In this document: one piece after another, positions 26,787 through 35,786 of the stretch
Layout of the letters: the number at the start of each line of letters is the position of its first letter
Numbering within the stretch: the first letter of the stretch is position 1
NCBI RefSeq assembly: GCF_000807855.2
Contig: NZ_JRYR02000002.1
Coordinates: forward strand, 372,001 to 436,000
Direction: 5' to 3'
From: Flammeovirga pacifica
GTDB lineage: Bacteria > Bacteroidota > Bacteroidia > Cytophagales > Flammeovirgaceae
DNA length: 64,000 nucleotides
Notes under the pieces: model-generated
What the model was told of the DNA's origin: nothing
What the model saw: only the letters and a program-made list of their open reading frames with translations
The model's database searches: none
Translations under genes and position numbers: made by a program

Positions 26787-28946
26787 ATGACTAACAAAGG
26801 ATATAAAAAGCTTAGTTTATTACTTTCGTCTCAGATAAACCATGAGATAGACATTAATTCTCATGATCCCATTATTAATCACGAATCAAGTGATAATTTT
26901 TGGGACTTATTCATCAAATATGCTGATGAATATGAATTAGCCATTGTAAAAACAGAAGGTAGTATAGATGAACTGATATCTCATCTTGAAAAAAGTATCA
27001 CACCTTATATTGCAGAATCTAATATAGAAGGTGTTCGTACGCCTGTCATCTTTTGCCCAAATGATGATGGTAAAGTTATAGCTATAGCTGTTGATAAATT
27101 GGGTCAAGATTCTGAAGTGAATCTTAACATGGCACTAGAACAATTAATTAGAAATGATAATGGTGAAGTAAGCTATGCCATACCAATTTCTAATAACCCT
27201 ATAATTTCTACAGAAGAAACTAAACAAAAGAATACATCACTTTCTAGGTTGTATCGCCTTCTTAGTGCAGAAAAAAAAGATATTAGTTATATCTATATAT
27301 ATGCATTACTAATCTCCTTATTTGGTTTGGCCTTACCTTTAGGGGTACAAACAGTGATTGAATTAATTGCTGGGGGAGTAGTTATTGATTCTATTACGGT
27401 AATGATTGGTTTAATCATATTATTTACCATGTTTACTGGAATGCTTCAAATAATGCAGCTAAAAGTAGTGGAGACATTACAAAGAAGGGTGTTTGTAAAA
27501 GCAGCCTTTGAATTTACATTTAGGATTCCTAGAATAAAATTAGAATCTCTTTTGAGTTCTAATGCTCCAGAATTGATGAACCGCTTTTTTGATGTAATCA
27601 CTATTCAAAAGAGTTTACCAAAATTCTTGATAGACCTTTCGGGTGCGGTATTACAAATCCTATTTGGTATGATATTACTATCATTCTATCACCCTTTATT
27701 TATTGTTTTTGGTGTAATTTTAATATCAACATTAATTATGTTGTTTTATGTCACAGGACCAAAGGCATTGGCAGCCAATATGGTGGAGTCAAAATATAAA
27801 TACAAAGTGGTTCATTGGTTAGAAGAAATGGCAAGAACATTACCATCGTTTAAAATTGCAGGAAGAACATTTCTTCCAATGGAACGAATGGAAAACTTAA
27901 CAAACCACTATTTACATTACAGAGAAAAGCAGTTTAATGTAGTCATAAATCAATTTATTTTTGTTTACATTTTTAAGACGCTAGTGACAGGTGGACTTCT
28001 AATTATCGGTTCTTGGTTAGTCATTAATAGACAAATGAATTTGGGGCAGTTTGTAGCCTCTGAAATTGTCATTGTATTAGTACTTTCAGCATCAGAGAAA
28101 TTGGTATTGTCTATGGAAGTAGCTTATGATATGCTAACTGCAGTAGATAAAATTGCCCATGTTACCGACCTACCTTTGGAAAGAAAAGGAGGTGTTTTTG
28201 TCAAAAAAGTAAAAGACAGAAATGGATTTGCTATTAAAATGAAAGACGTACATTATGATTATCATGGTCATAGAACGGCTTTAAAAGGAGTAAATCTAGA
28301 AATTAACTCTGGTGAAAGAATATGCTTAGGTGGATATAACTACTCTGGTAAAGACACTATGGTATTTGCATTAGCCTCATTCTTGGAAGATTACAAAGGT
28401 GCGATTTCTTATGATGGATATAATTTAAGAGACGTTGATTTGATAGATTTGAGAAGTTCTATATCTAAGAACTTATCAGAAGAAGAACTATTTGATGGCA
28501 CTCTTTATGAAAATATCAAAATGGGAAGAGAAAGCATTACCTATGAAGATATTATATGGGCTCTTGAAAGTGTAGACCTCTTAGAATTTGTACAAAAACA
28601 ACCTGAAGGTCTTCATACATTAATCAATGGATCATCACATGTATTCTCAGAAAGTGTTGCCATTAGATTTATTTTGGCTAGATGTATTGCAGATAGACCT
28701 CGACTCTTAATCTTTAACAGAACATTCCAGGAATTAGATAGTTCAATGAGATTTAAGATATTAAATTTCTTAACGGATAGAAAAAATCCATGGACACTGA
28801 TCTTTGTTGGTAACGATCCAATTCTTTCTACTTTATGTGATAGAGTGGCTCTTATGAATGATGGTAAAGTAGAAATTATCGGAACATTAGATGAAGTGAA
28901 AACACACGATAGTTTCAAACATTGTTTCTTAAATACTAACAACTAA
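26787..28946 (+). CDS. Type I secretion-type ABC protein with degenerate ATPase domain
   Basis: The 719 residues comprise an N-terminal region without catalytic Cys (about 1-160), an ABC exporter membrane domain (about 165-450, LPLGVQTVIELIAGG) and a nucleotide-binding domain (about 480-719). The ATPase motifs are damaged. Walker A reads YNYSGKDT, with D523 where Ser or Thr is expected. Walker B reads LLIFNRTF, with N644 and R645 replacing the Asp and catalytic Glu. The LSGGQ signature is replaced by FSESVAIR. There is no frameshift and the rest of the domain fold is retained. It is followed by HlyD and TolC genes, so it would form the inner-membrane part of a secretion complex. ATP hydrolysis is doubtful. 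Confidence 0.85.
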   Translation: MTNKGYKKLSLLLSSQINHEIDINSHDPIINHESSDNFWDLFIKYADEYELAIVKTEGSIDELISHLEKSITPYIAESNIEGVRTPVIFCPNDDGKVIAIAVDKLGQDSEVNLNMALEQLIRNDNGEVSYAIPISNNPIISTEETKQKNTSLSRLYRLLSAEKKDISYIYIYALLISLFGLALPLGVQTVIELIAGGVVIDSITVMIGLIILFTMFTGMLQIMQLKVVETLQRRVFVKAAFEFTFRIPRIKLESLLSSNAPELMNRFFDVITIQKSLPKFLIDLSGAVLQILFGMILLSFYHPLFIVFGVILISTLIMLFYVTGPKALAANMVESKYKYKVVHWLEEMARTLPSFKIAGRTFLPMERMENLTNHYLHYREKQFNVVINQFIFVYIFKTLVTGGLLIIGSWLVINRQMNLGQFVASEIVIVLVLSASEKLVLSMEVAYDMLTAVDKIAHVTDLPLERKGGVFVKKVKDRNGFAIKMKDVHYDYHGHRTALKGVNLEINSGERICLGGYNYSGKDTMVFALASFLEDYKGAISYDGYNLRDVDLIDLRSSISKNLSEEELFDGTLYENIKMGRESITYEDIIWALESVDLLEFVQKQPEGLHTLINGSSHVFSESVAIRFILARCIADRPRLLIFNRTFQELDSSMRFKILNFLTDRKNPWTLIFVGNDPILSTLCDRVALMNDGKVEIIGTLDEVKTHDSFKHCFLNTNN

Positions 28947-28957
28947 TCAATACTATA

Positions 28958-30313
28958 ATGCTTAATATCACACCTCATAATTCAGACGATAAAAAACAAT
29001 ACGATAAGCGTTTTGGTACGTTAAATACTTTGAATACACCCAGTGAAGCAAAAAAAGTAGCTAGGGTTCTTATTATTATTATGGTATTATTCTGTGTTGT
29101 TTTGTTTCTACCATGGCAGCAGAATATTCGAGCTAGAGGCGAAATTACAGCCTTAACTCCTAAAGATCGTCCACAAAAAATTCAATGTCCAATTGATGGA
29201 ACGATTGCAAAATGGAACGTACAGGAAGGTCAACATGTAGATTCTGGTCAGGTTTTATTGACGATATCAGAAATTAAAGATAAATATATTGACCCAGATA
29301 TGATCCTTAGATTGGAAGAAGGGATTTTAGCAAAGGGAAAGGCTATTAGTGCAAAAGAAGATAAAGTTTCTGCAAAACAACGTCAATTAGAAGCATTAAA
29401 AGCTGGTTTGAAAATCAAATTAAAGCAATTTGATAATAAGATAGAACAATCAATACTAAAGATTGAAGGGGATAGTATAGCTTGGGAAGCCTCAAAAGTA
29501 GATCTGAAAAACGCAGACCGTCAATTCAAGGCAAATCAAGAACTCTATAATAAAGGTCTTATTTCTTTAACGAAATTAGAGACATTTAAATCGAAATATC
29601 AACAAAACGTTAGTAAGGAGGTGTCTTCTAGAACAAAACTAGAAATGGCTCGTAACGAATATCAAAATGCTATTTTAGGGAAAAATGCCGCAAGAAATGA
29701 GGTATTAGATAAAATAGCAAAAACAGATTCAGAACTTTCTACTACTTTGTCTGATATTGCGGATAGTGATGCAGCTTTGGCAAAAGCAAGAAATGAGCTG
29801 TCAAGTATGGAAATACGTGCAGGTATGAGAGTTATTCGTGCACCACAAAAAGGTATTGTTGTACAAGCTTTAAATAGTGGTATTGGTGAAAACGTAAAAA
29901 GTGGAGAAGCTTTGTTAACACTTGTACCAGATCAACCTCATCTTGCAGCTGCAATTTTTGTAAAAACAATGGATGTACCATTAATTGAGGAAGGACGACA
30001 TGTACGTTTACGTTTTGATGGTTGGCCATCGATTCAGTTTTCTGGGTGGCCTAGTGTGAGTGTAGGTACATTTGGAGGTAAAGTTGAAGTTGTTGACTTT
30101 ATGAACCAATCTGATGGAACCTTTAGGGTGTTAATTACTCAAGATCCTAAAGAAAAAGACGAGGATTGGCCAGAAGAATTAAGAATGGGTACCGGTGTGT
30201 TTGGATGGGTTATGCTTGAAGAAGTGCCAATTTGGTACGAATTATGGCGTCAGATTAATGGTTTTCCACCAAGTTTAAAAGATTACAAAGGAGGTAAAGA
30301 TGCTAAGAAATAA
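28958..30313 (+). CDS. HlyD-family periplasmic adaptor
   Basis: The 451 residues show one membrane helix (about 32-52), a biotinyl-lipoyl half (about 65-90, IDGTIAKWNVQEGQHVDSGQ), a long coiled-coil hairpin (about 105-280) and the second lipoyl half plus beta barrel (about 285-400, RAPQKGIVVQ). This is the membrane fusion protein that joins the ABC protein to a TolC channel across the periplasm. It starts 12 bases after the ABC gene and its 3' end overlaps the TolC gene by 14 bases, so the three are co-expressed. Confidence 0.92.
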   Translation: MLNITPHNSDDKKQYDKRFGTLNTLNTPSEAKKVARVLIIIMVLFCVVLFLPWQQNIRARGEITALTPKDRPQKIQCPIDGTIAKWNVQEGQHVDSGQVLLTISEIKDKYIDPDMILRLEEGILAKGKAISAKEDKVSAKQRQLEALKAGLKIKLKQFDNKIEQSILKIEGDSIAWEASKVDLKNADRQFKANQELYNKGLISLTKLETFKSKYQQNVSKEVSSRTKLEMARNEYQNAILGKNAARNEVLDKIAKTDSELSTTLSDIADSDAALAKARNELSSMEIRAGMRVIRAPQKGIVVQALNSGIGENVKSGEALLTLVPDQPHLAAAIFVKTMDVPLIEEGRHVRLRFDGWPSIQFSGWPSVSVGTFGGKVEVVDFMNQSDGTFRVLITQDPKEKDEDWPEELRMGTGVFGWVMLEEVPIWYELWRQINGFPPSLKDYKGGKDAKK

Positions 30314-31727
30314 ATTAATTAACATATCTCTCGGTCTGCTACTTTCTTTTTATATTTCTCCTACTTTAGCTCAAGATAGCTTATCAAATGAGCAACAAGG
30401 AGATGATGTGAAAATTATAACCTTAGCAGATTTATATGATTTAGTGATGTTATATCACCCCATTTATCAACAAGCAGAATTACTTTCTGAACAAGGAAGG
30501 ATGCAGATAAGAATGGGTAGAGGTTCTTTTGACCCTAAACTTGAGTCGAAATACGATCAAAAAGTATTCAAAACTAAAGACTATTATCAAAAATGGAATA
30601 CTTACGCAAAAGTACCTTTATGGGCAGGTAGTTTAAATGTAGGCTACGAAAGAAACGATGGATTAAACCTAAACCCAGAAAATGATACTGATGGAGGGAA
30701 TGGTTTAATGTATGTTGGTTTGGAATTACCTGTTTTGAAAGGCTTATTGATGGATGAAAGAAGAGCTTCTTTGAAGAAAGGGTATGCCATGCAACAAATG
30801 ACAGAAGCTCAACAAATAAAGCTAATCAACAAATTGGTGCTGCAAATTGCTAAAGATTATTGGAATTGGTATTATACTTTTCATCAATATCGTTTAGCTG
30901 AAGAAGGATATGAATTAGCCAGATTTAGAAAAGAGTCAATTGATGAAAGGATAAAGCAAGGTGATTTGGCAGCAGTTGATGGAGTGGAGGCACAAATCAC
31001 AATTCAACAAAGGGAAATCAATCTAAAAATTGCTGAATTAGAACTTCAGAAATCAAAATTAGTGCTGTCTAACCATCTTTGGAATGAGGATAATCAACCA
31101 CTAGAGATCCTTGATGCAATTCAGCCTGAAGAAATGGGTGTGGAAACACTTCCTGATTTAGAACAAATGATAACCGAGGCTCAAGAGGCACATCCTGACC
31201 TAGTTTCTCTCAAAGCAAAAAGTACCATCTTAACGCTTGATCAAAGATTAGCTAGGGAATCTGTAAAACCAGAGTTGAATCTTAAATACAATTATTTGGG
31301 TACAACAAACTCTAGTTGGGAATATGGTTTAAACGAAAACTATAAGTTTGGTGCAAGTTTTTCTATGCCTTTATTTTTAAGAAAGGAAAGAGCTAAACTT
31401 CAGATGTCAAAATTGAAAATTCAGGATAACGAATTCCAAATTGTCATGAAACGCCGTCAATTAACCAACGATATCCAAAAAGCATTTTTAATGGTAGAGA
31501 ACTACGTAGATCTAACCGAAATGCAACAAGAGATGTCTCAAAATTACATGATTTTACTACAAGGAGAAACAGATAAATTTAATGCAGGAGAAAGCTCTGT
31601 ATTCTATATGAATGTTAGAGAAGGGAAATTGATAGAAGCACAAACAAAGCTTTTTAAAATGAAAGCTGAATTTGCTAAATCGATGGCAGAATTAAACTGG
31701 ACAGCGGGGATATCACCCAACTTTTAA
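30300..31727 (+). CDS. TolC-family outer membrane channel of the secretion operon
   Basis: The 475-residue protein has a signal peptide (to about 24, SPTLAQ), then the two helical repeats of the outer membrane efflux protein family, with long helices around 165-240 and 370-470. It starts inside the last codons of the adaptor gene, giving translational coupling, and ends before the terminator at 31855. It supplies the outer membrane exit for the ABC-HlyD complex. The secreted substrate is not evident; no glycine-rich repeat (RTX-type) protein is in the window. Confidence 0.9.
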   Translation: MLRNKLINISLGLLLSFYISPTLAQDSLSNEQQGDDVKIITLADLYDLVMLYHPIYQQAELLSEQGRMQIRMGRGSFDPKLESKYDQKVFKTKDYYQKWNTYAKVPLWAGSLNVGYERNDGLNLNPENDTDGGNGLMYVGLELPVLKGLLMDERRASLKKGYAMQQMTEAQQIKLINKLVLQIAKDYWNWYYTFHQYRLAEEGYELARFRKESIDERIKQGDLAAVDGVEAQITIQQREINLKIAELELQKSKLVLSNHLWNEDNQPLEILDAIQPEEMGVETLPDLEQMITEAQEAHPDLVSLKAKSTILTLDQRLARESVKPELNLKYNYLGTTNSSWEYGLNENYKFGASFSMPLFLRKERAKLQMSKLKIQDNEFQIVMKRRQLTNDIQKAFLMVENYVDLTEMQQEMSQNYMILLQGETDKFNAGESSVFYMNVREGKLIEAQTKLFKMKAEFAKSMAELNWTAGISPNF

Positions 31728-31854
31728 TCTTGATTAATTTATTCAATTCCTTATTATAATGATAGGTAAATTTTAGATATAGTACGATTCCGTGATTTGA
31801 TATAAAGATATTTATCAATTATACTGATTTATAACATTCTGAAATTTAATTAAG

Positions 31855-31893
31855 AAGCCATAGCTACAATATGATAGTTATGGCTTTGTTTTT
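31855..31893 (+). terminator. Intrinsic terminator of the secretion operon
   Basis: The stem AAGCCATA / TATGGCTT is extended inward by GCTA-type pairing and is followed by a T-rich tract. Confidence 0.75.
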
Positions 31894-32089
31894 GTTTAGT
31901 ATTTTTTGACATATTAACATACAGCGAAGTAATATATTTTTAATAATTAATTGTTTTTGAATCCTTTAGGGGATAATTATCCTAAGAATAGTCCATGACT
32001 ATTTTATTTTAATACTATTTTTTAGACTACTTCGTTAATTAAATATATTGATACAATTATAACTACTACATCTGATAATGCACTCGATA
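31894..32089. promoter_or_regulatory. AT-rich leader before the transglutaminase-fold gene
   Basis: No gene is seen. TATAACTA at 32058-32065 lies 25 bases before the chosen ATG. No TAnnTTTG box was found. Confidence 0.3.
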
Positions 32090-33988
32090 ATGAATAAGTT
32101 TTTATTATTAACAATATTATTATTAACAACTTTTTTTTCTTCCTTTTCGCAAATTAGAGAAGTGGAAGAATCAGCTAAATATGCACCAAAGCATGCAACC
32201 ACTTCAGTAGCAGCGTTAGCAGATTATTTAACAGCTAACGAAAATACAGATAGACAAAAAGCCTTAAATATATATACTTGGATTGTCCATAATATTGAGT
32301 TAGATATCAAAGCGTATACTGAAAAGAAAGTACACTATGAGACTGCTGAATATGTATTAAAGAAGAGAAAAGGTATTAGCCATGATTTCGCAAATCTATT
32401 TCTAAAATTATGTGAGAGTGCTAATATCGAGACTCATTTAATAACGGGGCATATTTTTACAGATAATAAAAGTATTACTACTAATTTTTATAAAGCAAAC
32501 CATTCATGGAATTCTGTTTATTTGGATGGTGAATGGCATTTAGTAGATGTTACTTGGGGTTGCGGCGTTATCTCTAAACAGCAAACGAAATCATCATTCT
32601 TTAAGAAAAAGTCTAATTTTTATAGACCACAATTTATTAGTAAGGTTGATTACAGTTATTTCTGTACTTCACCAAAGTTGTTTATAGAAACTCACTTACC
32701 ATCCAACCCTGTATGGCAATTATTAGAATATGAAGTTACTGTACAAGATTTTATTGCAGGTAGATTTCCATTTGCTAATACTGTCGTAAGAAATTCAGCG
32801 AAGTTAGATGAGTATATCTTATTAGAGGATGCTGAATCATTCTACATTGATGCTAAAAACGCTATATCTTATAATAAGAAAAACTTTTCTACTATGGGAG
32901 TGGCTTCCTTAAAGATGGCCGAGTCGATGTTAGATAAAAAAGACTCTACAATCTCAAAAGAGGAATTACATGATATTTTATCAAAATATTATGAAGAAGC
33001 TACAAACTCAGCTTATTCTTATCTAAGATTCATTGATCTTTATTCTTCCATTGAAATTGATGCACTTAAGCTTTGGGTAAGACACTACCTTCAGCAGCCA
33101 ATAGACAAACGTCAAAAATTCATTGATAGAAACTGGATTAATAAAGACGAGATCAAAGAGAAAAATGAACAGATCACTTCTGCTTATAATTACTATCAAG
33201 AGTTAAAACATAAGTTAGGGCAAAAGAAATATCCTGAATTAAAGAAGCCTCGTAGAGAAGTAGATTATGATGAATTTTATATTGGTGTGCAGCAAGCTCG
33301 TTTAGTCGGGATTGATTCAGCTATATCGGTATCTTTTGAACATCATAAAACCTTGGAAGTGGAAAAAGATACTATAAATGCAAAATTAGAACACGCTAGT
33401 AGAGATCTAAGGAATTTATCATCTCGTCAGATTAAATTCTTAGGCCGACTAGAATATCTATTAAAAGCCAATGTTAGCTTAAACATTCTTGAACATCAAG
33501 CACACCAAGTGATGCATGTTGAGAGTAATATTAAAATATTGTCACAACAGGTAAAAGCATTAGAGAAACTTAGAACAGAAAACCATACTGTTTTATCAAA
33601 GCAAACATCAGTATTAAAAAGATTATATAAAGATAAACAAGAGCTCTTGAAAGGTTTATATATTAAATCTAAATGTAATGAAGCTTATAAAGAAGAATAT
33701 GATAAAATTACAGTCAGCACAAAATCGATTTTTCATAAACAATTAGATGAGAAATATCATCAATATGAAAAATTAAAAGAACATGTTTCTACTTTAGAAA
33801 TTGTGAATGAAAATCTAACCCAACAAAAGGAATTAATTAAGCAATTAGATGCTATAGTGATTGCTTTTACTGACTTGAAAACCAAAGAGATAGAGAAAGA
33901 TGCTCAAGAGGCAAAAAACATGTGTGATAACATCATTCAAGTCAGCTTAGAAAAAGCTAATAGTATTAAGAAAAACAAAACACTCTAG
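32090..33988 (+). CDS. Exported transglutaminase-fold protein, catalytic Cys missing, with coiled-coil C-terminal half
   Basis: The ATG at 32090 is preferred to the one at 32078 because it gives a clean signal peptide (MNKFLLLTILLL, cleavage near SFSQ). Residues about 55-160 have the transglutaminase-like fold: the helix motif is KKRKGISHDFANLFLKLCE, where active relatives have GVC, so S97 replaces the nucleophile. The His (HSW, H138) and Asp (DVTWG, D153) are kept. Residues about 380-620 are strongly helical, rich in Lys and Glu, and probably a coiled coil. Relatives are periplasmic or surface proteins of Bacteroidota. The domain probably binds peptides or sugars rather than cross-linking, although C108 lies nearby. 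It stands alone. Confidence 0.8.
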   Translation: MNKFLLLTILLLTTFFSSFSQIREVEESAKYAPKHATTSVAALADYLTANENTDRQKALNIYTWIVHNIELDIKAYTEKKVHYETAEYVLKKRKGISHDFANLFLKLCESANIETHLITGHIFTDNKSITTNFYKANHSWNSVYLDGEWHLVDVTWGCGVISKQQTKSSFFKKKSNFYRPQFISKVDYSYFCTSPKLFIETHLPSNPVWQLLEYEVTVQDFIAGRFPFANTVVRNSAKLDEYILLEDAESFYIDAKNAISYNKKNFSTMGVASLKMAESMLDKKDSTISKEELHDILSKYYEEATNSAYSYLRFIDLYSSIEIDALKLWVRHYLQQPIDKRQKFIDRNWINKDEIKEKNEQITSAYNYYQELKHKLGQKKYPELKKPRREVDYDEFYIGVQQARLVGIDSAISVSFEHHKTLEVEKDTINAKLEHASRDLRNLSSRQIKFLGRLEYLLKANVSLNILEHQAHQVMHVESNIKILSQQVKALEKLRTENHTVLSKQTSVLKRLYKDKQELLKGLYIKSKCNEAYKEEYDKITVSTKSIFHKQLDEKYHQYEKLKEHVSTLEIVNENLTQQKELIKQLDAIVIAFTDLKTKEIEKDAQEAKNMCDNIIQVSLEKANSIKKNKTL

Positions 33989-34011
33989 AATCTAGTTCTA
34001 TTAGGTGAAAA

Positions 34012-34042
34012 TTTGATAAATGAAGATATTTTAGTAAATTTG
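34012..34042 (+). promoter_or_regulatory. Canonical Bacteroidota promoter TTTG-N19-TAAATTTG
   Basis: TTTG at 34012-34015 is followed by exactly 19 bases and TAAATTTG at 34035-34042, an exact match to the Bacteroidota housekeeping consensus. The predicted leader to the ATG at 34150 is about 100 bases and holds TATAACTA at 34072-34079. Confidence 0.8.
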
Positions 34043-34149
34043 TAATAGAATATAACGATATAAAGAAAAATTATAACTATTTATCGAAATCAGATTTGTC
34101 TAAATTATCTACTAATCAGGTTTACTAACTCTAATTTTTGAACTATATA

Positions 34150-34752
34150 ATGAAAACATTACTTACAACATTATTTTTTGTTTTTCTGGTCCAACTATCA
34201 AATGCAGAAAATGTAAACAAAGTAGCAGTTGATGATTACATCAATTGGCTTCAAGGTATTGTTTCTTTGAACGACACTCAAATCGAAGTAATTCGTGAGT
34301 TAAGAAAAGAATACGAAACTGCCATTTCTACTATTCCAAAAAACGATTTTGAGAGAAGAACGGAAGTTCAAATTAATTTTTGGAAGAATAGAAACAAACA
34401 GTTAGACAGAGAAAGCCTAGTTAAATTAGGTACTTATCAAATCACTGATTTTGAAATCAAAAAAGTGAAAGAAATGCTTGGTTTTTCGGACGAGCAAGTT
34501 GCTGCCTTATCTGATAAGCTATCATCTTACAATAAAGTTTTAATGGGAGCAAAGCACATCTACGATACAAATTCACAAGAATTTAAAGAAGTAGAAGAAA
34601 TGGTGTACACTCGAACTTATGAAGCTATAGAAGAAATCTGTTCAGAAAGCCAAAAACAAAGATGTGGAGATATGAAAAATGCTATACTTACAAAAATTAA
34701 TAAGTATATCAACAGATACATTCATTACTCTACTACTACGACAATAAACTAA
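34150..34752 (+). CDS. Small exported helical protein of unknown function
   Basis: The ATG at 34150 gives a good signal peptide (MKTLLTTLFFVFLVQLSNAE, cleavage near residue 19); the TTG four codons upstream is less likely. The mature part of about 180 residues is helical, contains repeats of Leu and charged residues and two Cys close together near the end (EICSESQKQRCG). It has a canonical promoter and no partner apart from the small membrane gene 37 bases downstream. The pattern resembles Spy/CpxP-like periplasmic helical proteins, but I cannot confirm that. Confidence 0.75.
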   Translation: MKTLLTTLFFVFLVQLSNAENVNKVAVDDYINWLQGIVSLNDTQIEVIRELRKEYETAISTIPKNDFERRTEVQINFWKNRNKQLDRESLVKLGTYQITDFEIKKVKEMLGFSDEQVAALSDKLSSYNKVLMGAKHIYDTNSQEFKEVEEMVYTRTYEAIEEICSESQKQRCGDMKNAILTKINKYINRYIHYSTTTTIN

Positions 34753-34789
34753 TAAATTACTTATTTTTAACTTCCAGTACCAAACACTA

Positions 34790-34894
34790 ATGACTGAAAT
34801 TTTCATTGGTCTAATTAAATTATTAGGCTTAAGTGTAGTAATTATTTTTATTATTAATAATAAAAAAATTAATCATCGCACTTGGTTTAAATGA
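34790..34894 (+). CDS. Small single-helix membrane protein, 34 residues
   Basis: The 34-codon frame runs from ATG at 34790 to TGA at 34892. The product is one hydrophobic helix (about 4-22, including LGLSVVIIFII) and a basic tail (NNKKINHRTWFK), giving a clear positive-inside C-terminal topology. A perfect terminator follows 15 bases later, and the preceding exported protein gene lacks its own, so it is probably the last gene of that unit. The family is unknown. Confidence 0.55.
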   Translation: MTEIFIGLIKLLGLSVVIIFIINNKKINHRTWFK

Positions 34895-34909
34895 ACTAAA
34901 AATTCAGCA

Positions 34910-34942
34910 AAACTGCTATCACTAAATGATAGCAGTTTTTTT
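34910..34942 (+). terminator. Strong intrinsic terminator
   Basis: A twelve-base perfect stem (AAACTGCTATCA / TGATAGCAGTTT) with a five-base loop runs into a T tract. Confidence 0.92.
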
Positions 34943-35066
34943 ATATCTATACTTTTGAAATAACAATCGATTTCACTTTTTAAAATAAACGAAATACTAA
35001 TTTCCTTCTACAGCCAATAACATTTATCACGCTTTCTCTGAAGAAAAGTTGAATATCATTTAAAGG

Positions 35067-35747
35067 TTAATCGTTGAATATAAAGAAGCCAATACCTGCA
35101 GGGTCTTTAAGTATGATATTGTCTACTTCGTTATTTTCATTGAAATGTGTGATCTCCTCAGCAATAGGAATATTTTTATCTTTTATGGCTTGGATAATCT
35201 TAGGGTTTCCTTCTTTACCATTAAAAAATGTAAGTGATGGGTTAAAAAATTGATGTGGACACATGCCATATTTCATTAAGCTTATCATTGTTCCATTTGC
35301 ATGAGACATAGCTACCCATCCTTGGCTTGCTTCACCCATACTTATTTGGAAACCTAGTGTTTCCCAAAATTGAATTGAAGCTTCCATTGAAGGTGTTTCT
35401 ATTGAAATACCCATACATTGCCCTGGTAGTAAATCATTTTTAGAAGAAAATTCTGGAGGAGGGGTATTTTTAATAAAGACCTTCACTCCTGAAGGAGCAA
35501 TACAAACAGTTGAATCTTCTTGTGAGTGTACTTGATAATTCGCTTTTTGTAATTGCGAAGTAGCATTAATATCAAATAGCACTAAGCCTAATCGGTCTTG
35601 CTTGTTATTACCTATTAGAATTTGAGAGGCACTAGAAACTGCCCATGACTCATGATCATTTTGAACAATTTCGTAGTTTAATGAGGAATAAAAATCAACT
35701 GATTTTAATTGCTCAGTAGTAATAGTTTGAATAAATAGATGGCTCAT
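35067..35747 (-). CDS. VOC-superfamily (glyoxalase/bleomycin-resistance-like) protein
   Basis: The 226-residue cytoplasmic protein consists of two beta-alpha-beta modules: the first from about 5-95 (SVDFYSSLNYEIV), the second from about 110-226 (GISIETPSMEASIQFWETLGFQ and ending LKDPAGIGFFIF). The FWxxLGFxxxxG pattern is typical of the VOC fold. The metal-binding His and Glu positions are not clearly conserved, so it may bind a ligand without catalysis. It lies downstream of apt on the same strand, but a terminator between them suggests separate control. Confidence 0.8.
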   Translation of the reverse strand: MSHLFIQTITTEQLKSVDFYSSLNYEIVQNDHESWAVSSASQILIGNNKQDRLGLVLFDINATSQLQKANYQVHSQEDSTVCIAPSGVKVFIKNTPPPEFSSKNDLLPGQCMGISIETPSMEASIQFWETLGFQISMGEASQGWVAMSHANGTMISLMKYGMCPHQFFNPSLTFFNGKEGNPKIIQAIKDKNIPIAEEITHFNENNEVDNIILKDPAGIGFFIFND

Positions 35748-35752
35748 AATAG

Positions 35753-35777
35753 AAAAAGCTGTCTTAGAAGACAGCTT
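35753..35777 (-). terminator. Intrinsic terminator after apt
   Basis: Minus strand: stem AAGCTGTCT / AGACAGCTT with a four-base loop followed by TTTTT. It lies ten bases downstream of the apt stop codon. Confidence 0.88.
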
Positions 35778-35786
35778 ATGATTTAA

